From Undaria pinnatifida (lineage: Eukaryota > Sar > Phaeophyceae > Laminariales > Alariaceae), in assembly GCA_012845835.1 (NCBI GenBank), contig JABAKD010000025.1, positions 14,919,966-14,983,965 of the forward strand: a stretch of 64,000 bases of DNA, given 5' to 3'. How positions within the stretch are numbered: the stretch's first letter is position 1; each line of letters begins with the position of its first letter. This document shows, piece after piece, positions 56,871-64,000 of this stretch. The notes below the pieces were generated by a model. That model was not told the DNA's origin. It was given only the letters and a program-made list of their open reading frames with translations, and ran no database searches. Position numbers and translations under genes: made by a program.

Positions 56871-59800
56871 AGGATTTTATTGGAAAATTTAACATCCCAC
56901 GGCAGTGAGTGGGGGTTGCACTTTTTCGGGGTTAGTTAACTACTCTAAAAATGTTGTTTTCTGGCCGGTTGAGCTCCTCAAGCGTGAGAGGAGCCAACGC
57001 TTAGATATATTCATTGTTTGTACGAGTTCCGTGTCTATAGTCTAACAATACAATGAGGTGTTTTAGCACTACTACTCTGGGAGCGACACCACCGAAACGA
57101 CCGAACGCCTTTTTCGCAGTCCTGTTTCAGTTAGCTATGATTGAGCTGCTACTACTCGTCGTTTTAGAAGCCCAGGCGTGTTTCTGCTGCATGCGCCCCT
57201 CAACGGTGGGACGGCTCACTCGATATTTTTGCGGTACCCTCACGACCGTAGACTTGCCCGTTGTTTTACGAGGGGCGCCACCGTGGACACCTGCTAACGA
57301 TGGAGGTAGCCCTTTTCGTCTGAAAATGGTTTCTGATCGACGGACGGGGCTCAATAACCCAAGTTCGTCGGAAACAGGCCATTTTTAGTTTTGCATGTTT
57401 TTCGTTGTATGTATACCTAGGCCGTGGGATTTTTTGTCCGGTGGTGTATGTAGCAGTTTTCTTTTCTCTCTTCTAAATGATCAGCTTTTCGGTTAAAATG
57501 GACATATCTTAATCTTCTCTAAAGTGAGGGACGCCACAAAAAATTGTGGTGCACACCTTATATCGTCGTAGCACGCGCGTCCATGCCGAGCCTCATATAT
57601 GTGATGGTGCCCCTCTACCGCACCGTGCGTGGTAACTATTAATACAGCATTTTAGTATTAGGTTAGGTTAGGTTAGTTACTTGTAGTTTCCCAGGCTGCG
57701 ATGGGGGTGAGTGTCAAACAGGTAGGAGCTTCTCTTGCGGTCACTCGGGGTCACTCTCGCTCGCGACTGACCCCCCCCCCGGTTCTTTTGTGACCTTAAG
57801 CTTTCGTGCTACTACTAGCACTACTGTCTAGACTACGAGGTATACATCTACAACAAGGAGATGGTACGCCACGTGTACGCTAGGCCAAAGAAATGCCCAA
57901 TAAAGTCCATTTGTCAGTTAGCTACAGAGCCAGTCGAGGGACTTGTGATGAAAACCCTTCGGTGAACAAGAGGGGTGCCCCCCCTGTCGCCCTGACCGTA
58001 CCCGACCGTCACGGGTTGACGCATCATTCCGTATTATAGAGGGCCACAGTACCATAGCAAGATTCCATAGAGGTTCACAAGGAGAAGTGTTTTCTGAGGC
58101 GTGCGACGGCGATACAGGTGGTAGTACTTTTTTTTTTGTCTGAAACGGGTTCAGAATTGTGGATGAAGGGGCTCCATGACCCAAAATCGTCGCAATTTCG
58201 TTCGTTCTAAGGCACGACTTTTTTTGTCGGTTTATTCCTAGGCCATGGAGTTTTGGTCATGTCTGGTAGCAGTTATATCTTTCTTCCTTTTCATTTTTCA
58301 CGGGGAGAGATTCGCGAGCGCCTCAAGCGATGAAGGGTAGCTAATGACGAGTCGAGCTTCAGAGAAAAAAGGTGCACCTCTCCTTTATCGTAGCATGCGT
58401 TTCGCCCCTGCAATGTTCCTGGCTTGAGTAGCTCAGCAAATCACCCTCAAACGGATTTGGGGCAAACGGAAAGGGCCTTTGTGATGAAACAAACCCTCGG
58501 CAGGCCCTAAGCACACAGGCAGCAGTCTTTATCGCAAAACCAACGACGATGACGTCCCGATGAGTTTGGGCTTGTGAGTTTCGTCATTCGGAAACGAAAA
58601 TAAACCGGAAACCGCTACCTCTACCGTACTGCGCGTTTACGATCGTGGCTACGGTGTTGGCGCGATGCGCTACCTACCTATACCCTCGTGTTTGTTGCCA
58701 ATACTGCGAGTATTGTTGCTGCAGCATAAATACAACGACGACTACCACAATTTCAGTACTATTAAGTAGTCACTACAATAGGACAATACACGTTTCACTG
58801 TTGTTGTTACACGTACGCCCATGCGCTACTACTACTGCATGCAGTAGCCTACGAGTACTGCAGCACATTCTTCACCGTTCCAATTCATCGGGACTGAGTG
58901 TAATGTCCCACTCACAATGCAGTTGGGGACGTTGTTGCTGCACTCCACGGCTGGGCGGCGTCGGAGAGCGCGGGGCCGTGACGCAGTTGCCGTTATCTTC
59001 GTATTTGTGACCACTGCCGCCCTCGTGCGCGCGATGCCGTTGCCGCTGTGCTTTTATTTAGTCCTCGCCGATGCGACCCCCGAAAGCCAACGTTGAAAAA
59101 TGTTGCTGCGATCGGCCCTGCGTCGTGAGGCAACGCTTAGTGGGGGGGGGCTGGTCTAGGTAGTTCTGTATTTCTCGGCTGCTTGCCTACTGCGACACCT
59201 GAGGGGCGCGAGTAGCTGGTGTATTGCCCTGTTGTGTAACTAGTCAAACCGGGTCGGCTTGAATATGCTTCTTTGATCTTCGCCTTTGCGACTACTGAGA
59301 GGCGGGGGCGAGGGGGCGGGCGAGATGCTGGGGTGGTGCCCCCCCCCCAGGCACATGTGTTCCTCGAAATAAGGAACACATTAGTGTCCACGGGAACTAG
59401 AATTGGTGTGGATGACCCCACAACAAGTATGATAATGGGTGGGAATGACACCTTATTTTGTCTTACATAGTCTAATCAACACTATTAATGATCCCGAAAA
59501 AATACCCGACCTGTATGATACAACATATTATAGTATGCAGTATAAATATATGTATTACACGAGTTATTATTGCAGAGGAAGTTCTGTCTTTACCAGGTAC
59601 CAGGTATATCTCATTATTAGTAAACACCACGCTGCACGGGGGAAAAAGGGATGAAGTTGTTGCGTTGATTATAAATGTACAAGGAACGGTCTATACATTT
59701 ACGGACATATGTATGCATTCATCTAGTCTATACCAGGTAATTTAGTCTATATTATTGCTTCCGACAACGTTTTGCAAACCATAATCTGTTTCAGTATAAT

Positions 59801-60249
59801 ATGTTTAGCGGTATTGTCTTCCGGCCGAGGGTTGTTCGGATACAACATATATATCCTCTGTTCCCTTAGAGTTACTCTGCTGGCACCCAACCATCCCCGT
59901 TTTAGTTTTGTTTTGGCGCCAAACGCGGCATGTTTTCGGGTGGAAACCCAACGTTTCGATGATGTCTCTCGGGAAGATAGCATCGTTGGATTTCCAGCGC
60001 ACAGCCTAGCAACAGAAAATGAACACCCGCAACAAAATGATCATAGTATTATATGTTGACCCTTTTCAGGAAACCCTCGAATCCTGTGCTCGAAACATCG
60101 CCCAGTCAGTTCGGTTGGAATATCAACGTTTCGATGTCTCGGAAAGATGGCAGCGTCCGGGATTTTCTCGCGGCGCGAAAAGAAAACCCAACCAGCCGAG
60201 AAGTACCTGTATACTTTGTTGACCCTTTATAGGAAAGCCCCGGATACTG

Positions 60250-60563
60250 ACGACGCGTGGTACGATAGAAGAGCTGTGCAGCACTTTTCTTCCGAGGTTC
60301 CTCACATACATACTTCGCGAGGTTAAGACATGGCATTCTTAACCCAAAAAAGCTGATAATTTCGAAGACAGAAAACAAAACTGCTACACCACCGGGTAAA
60401 AACTCCTACATGGCCTAGGCATACCACGACGAGAATCGTATATATGCAAAACTAAAAATAGATTGTTTTTCCCGACGAATTTGGGTCAAGGAGCCCCGTC
60501 ATTCAGAAAACCATTTATTTCAGACAAAAAGTGATACCACCTCTATCGTAGCAGCAGTGGTAG
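60250..60563. mobile_element. MITE-1 family copy
   Basis: Left GACGCGTGGTACGATAGAAG. Internal CATTCTTAACCCAAAAAAGC and CTACATGGCCTAGGCATAC. Right inverse GTGATACCACCTCTATCGTA. About 310 bp. Confidence 0.65.
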
Positions 60564-61605
60564 CAGTAGTAGCATGAGGCGTTTAATATGTATAATGGTA
60601 TCGCCCAGTTCAGTTGGAATTTCAATTTTTCGATGATGTCTCGGGAAGATTCACAGCGTCCGGTTTCTTCGCGCGGCGCAAAACATAATATACACACCCG
60701 AAAAATAAACCGTACTATATAATAACATGATGACCCATTCCGTGTAGAAAAGTTCGGAATCCTGTATCGTACATAGAAACCGCCGTGTTTCTGCCAATAC
60801 AATTGACACTCAACCATTTTCCGATTTTGTTTTGAAATTTTGGCTAAGAACCATGCATGAGTTTCAGGCCGAAACTTAAAACCCGACTTTTGATCAGCAT
60901 GGGTGTGAGTAGGCGGACCGATAAGAATGCGCGCGGCGCAACAATATTAGGAAACAAAACCTGGTAATCGGCCGCACTTGTGTTGCTACTAAGCTATTGT
61001 TAACCTATTATTAACCTATCATTGACCTATCAAGAACATGACTTATCCCATGACAGGGACTGTCGCGGTATTTTTCGCCAAACGTTTTTGACCAGTTTAA
61101 CTCCTCAAGTGCGTTACTATCGATTGGTTAGGGTCTCGTTCCCTGACGAACTACACAAAAAAACAAAAAACACGAACAATCTTGACAAAGTTGTCGCGAT
61201 TCCTGGCATATATTTTTGAAATTCTTAAACCCCAGGTTAAAAAGAAAAAAATCACATATATAATGTTTTCTTGTCTGGAATCCTGACATCAATTTGTCTT
61301 CTGGAAAATAAATGTCAAAAACGATTCCTCCATGCCCGGAAATTCCCGGCAAAAAAACATCGCGATTTACTTGTGAAAATGTCACGTTTTTTTTTTGTCA
61401 GCGTTTTCCTGACACTTGCTTTTTTTTCTTCCTTATCTTAGGAACGGCCCTTTAGTTGGAACTTTTTGCGAGCATATTTGTTTTTAACGACTAACGAAGA
61501 AACTTTTTGTTGGTCGGGTTGCCCGAACGAATTAATGATTCTACAATAATTCATAGCCCCCTCCCCAGAAAAACGGCGATTTTTTTTCTTGTTTGCAAAG
61601 GATTA

Positions 61606-61755
61606 AATTAGGACGATCGAACGATGACGTCGGGGTGGCAAGGAGCACCGTATTTCAGGAGTTACGGCCGGGAGCTGGCTTCAAAACCGGCGATTTCGTT
61701 AAAGAAAAGTTGGGGGGGTGCTATCGTAGAACGACTCGAATGTCTTCGAAGTCAA
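61606..61755 (+). pseudogene. Coding-like relic containing GFKTGDFVKE, copy 3
   Basis: It reads SNDDVGVARSTVFQELRPG then AGFKTGDFVKEKLGG with no stop. Nearly identical to 46438-46577 at the DNA level, including the GTTAAAGAAA and CTATCGTAGAACGACTC tail. Confidence 0.5.
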
Positions 61756-62099
61756 GATTCGGGTGAGTGAGGGCGAGGCATTGGTTTCGGGAAGCATGTC
61801 AGAAACCGCCGCTACTGCCGCAGCGTGTGATGCCTTCCCCATCCATCACTATATGTCCGTGTTTTGGATATCCAAGGTATCATTATTATTGCTTCATATA
61901 TATGACCGTGCGACAAACAACATGTTTTGCCTGAAGAGTCAACGGTTTGAGATATCCGACAAAAGCAGTGTTTTTAGGACCTACCTGCTGTTTATTCTTA
62001 GTGGGTCGTTGTCGGGCTCAATTATAGGGATAACTTCGAAAGTCTCGTCGAAGGGTGCTGTTTTGACCGCGCCCGTCCTCCTCTATAAAAGCAGAGAAG

Positions 62100-62425
62100 G
62101 AAGCAAGGCTACGGTACGGGGGGGCACCCCCGGCGTTGTCATTAACGGGTTTGAGCCATTCGCACGATTAACTACTACTTAGAACCTCTTGCACGGGCGA
62201 AAACGACTTGGAAAGGTATTTTTTCCCAGGCACAACTCCTAGATCATACCACCACTCCATTGCGGATTCTTTTTTGCGAGTTTTCACCGCACGAAGCTTA
62301 AGACTGCATATATATATATATAGGATCAGGTGGCTCGCTCCCACGAGGGACACAAAGCCACTGCGAAAACATTCCCCAAACAAACATTGCCCTCCATGCC
62401 GTACTGGGTCAAGGCCAAAACCGCC
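62100..62425. mobile_element. MITE-2 family copy
   Basis: Left GCAAGGCTACGGTACGGGGG and GGGTTTGAGCCATTCGCACG. Internal CCACTCCATTGCGGATTC. Right GGCTCGCTCCCACGAGGG and a TA run at 62306-62322. Confidence 0.55.
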
Positions 62426-62764
62426 CAGAAATGGAATAACAATGCTAGGAAAAGTCGTTTCAAAATCGCCAAATATTTGGGAAATATTCTCAGAACAAAC
62501 TGAGCGCCTCAGAACGCTCGACAGTTTTGCCATATTATTGTCTGTATTACTGTCGATTTTCGTGAGGTCGGTTCTTTTTTTCTCCCAAAGGTTGTTCGGC
62601 TATTGTTCGTGTTTTCCAATGAATGACATCTTGCTCCAGTCTCTGAAACATCTTGACTGTGGAATTGAAGGATACGGGGAAAACTCGCCGATTATACGGG
62701 CAGCGCAAAACCTCGCCCACCGCAAGACGAAACAGACGTAATATTGCATATATATATATATCTC

Positions 62765-63650
62765 CCCCCCCCCCCCCCCTCTTGCTCTCCCTTACTCAAA
62801 CGCCCCACCAAATATCGAAATCCGCCACATTAATAAACACTTCACGCACAGGATATCACCTCATTATCTTTCGAGAGCCATCCATGCCGCTGTGTCCCCC
62901 CCCCCCGCCTCGAACGCCCCTTTCTTCCCCATCACCCGCACCTTCGCCTAGACCTAGCACCACACGTATAACAAACCCCTCACCTAAAGCCCTTCCCCCC
63001 CCCCCCCCCGCCCCCCGCCCCCGCCCCCACCCCCCACCCTCCCCCCCCAACCCATCCCAACCCCACCCCCTCGAACACTCCACCCTCTCTTTACTCACTG
63101 ATTGTACGACTTATCCCAGAATATACACGATAAACTGATGTATTATTCCCAAAAATGTCACATTTATCCCCTCGAAATAATGTATAGTTTCCAGGCACAT
63201 ATCGAGCTGCCCCCCCCCCCCCCCCCCCCCCCCGCCCCCAATAATATACTGGTGCCAAAACCGTCAGATTTATCCCCTCGAAAGGATTTATAGCTTACAT
63301 GCACAAATTGCCCCTTCCCCCCCCCCCCCCCGCCCCCCCTCCAAACCCGCTCGCTTTTGATCAAAACCAGGCCCCCCCTTTGCCTTCACAGCTGTCAGAT
63401 TTTGTCCCCCTCAGAAAAGGGTTTTATAGTTTCCGCGCACAGACTGACTAAAATCATCCTGTTGACCCTGATAGCTACACTGTAGCTGTAAGGGGAGTCG
63501 CCGACCTATATCCTTAATGAGGACACACAACTCGTAATGCGCGCGATCGGAGTATCACACACAGCTTGCAAAGATGAGTTTCGACGAAATCTTCGATCTC
63601 ACAGCTGGAGTGTATTTTAATTTTTATAATATATATATGAAAATTTTATG
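62765..63650. repeat. Long C-rich direct repeat, copy 2
   Basis: Second copy of 55195-56110. A sub-unit TCAGATTTATCCCCTCGAAA...TTTATAGTTTCC, with poly-C spacers, is repeated three times between 63140 and 63460. C runs of 10-29 lie at 62766, 62998, 63211 and 63318. Confidence 0.85.
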
Positions 63651-64000
63651 AATACGTTGCACCTTTGCAGGGGATTCTAAAAATCGGGAATATTTCGTGT
63701 AGTCTATAGCTCTTAATGTTGCCATTAATTTGCCGAACGACATCGTACAGCTTATTAAGCCTCAACGTAGGTTACCTATACAATCAACCTCCCGATGTCC
63801 CCGTTATCTACTGAAATATACACGTGTATGGTATCCTCGCTGGGTCATTCGTGCTCAACGGTTTGCCAAGTAAGTCCAAGACTCGCGGAAGGCAACTAAT
63901 TGTTGAATACCTGACCGAAGGCCCAGCAGTAACGGCGACGTCTGCCAAGACTCGCCAAGCCAGTCAAAGAACTCCAACAAATTGAGCGCCCGACAACGGG

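Noticed and set aside
61763-62182. 139-residue plus-strand frame
   Set aside because: It starts at a GTG that looks like a splice donor and runs into a MITE-2 copy; not supported as a gene.

Overview
The window looks like nuclear DNA of a eukaryote. Genes are split by long GT-AG introns, repeats are dense, and there is no operon structure. A sulfotransferase of the type expanded in brown algae, a large mTERF gene and a short CCCTAA-type telomere-like tract suggest a photosynthetic stramenopile, most likely a brown alga (inference; no rRNA or organelle marker is present to confirm it).

Layout. 1-5165: no gene, only decayed dispersed repeats. 5166-6497 (-): an uninterrupted 443-residue hypothetical reading frame. 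6500-15300: no gene; a dense cluster of diverged repeat copies. 15324-42291 (+): the main gene. I assembled it by hand from 12 phase-compatible exons into a 1231-residue protein with an incomplete 3' end. It has a very long Ala/Gly-rich first exon with two AT-hooks, followed by about ten mTERF repeats on nine small exons separated by introns of 0.2-4 kb. Those introns hold relic copies of the gene's own exons, a tandem 31-bp array, hAT-like MITEs, two SINE copies and other repeats. 42300-47300: repeats, a short coding-like transposon relic and a partial sulfotransferase pseudogene. 47343-52430 (-): a complete three-exon sulfotransferase gene of 378 residues. 52450-64000: repeats only, including a 755-bp TATGG array, a CAA array, many poly-C tracts and a pair of direct repeats of about 900 bp.

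How the parts fit. The mTERF protein is expected to bind nucleic acid, usually in an organelle; the AT-hooks add a second predicted DNA-binding region. The sulfotransferase carries a signal-peptide-like N-terminus and both PAPS-binding motifs, which fits sulfation in the secretory pathway. The two genes have no evident functional link.

The most interesting structure is in the mTERF gene. Its intron positions recur at equivalent places and phases in successive protein repeats, and the introns still hold decayed duplicates of neighbouring exons. Together these read as a record of growth by exon duplication. A second item is a MITE family whose copies carry different tandem arrays (8-bp and 5-bp units) at the same internal site, while other copies have none. 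All calls are from reading the sequence; no database search was possible.
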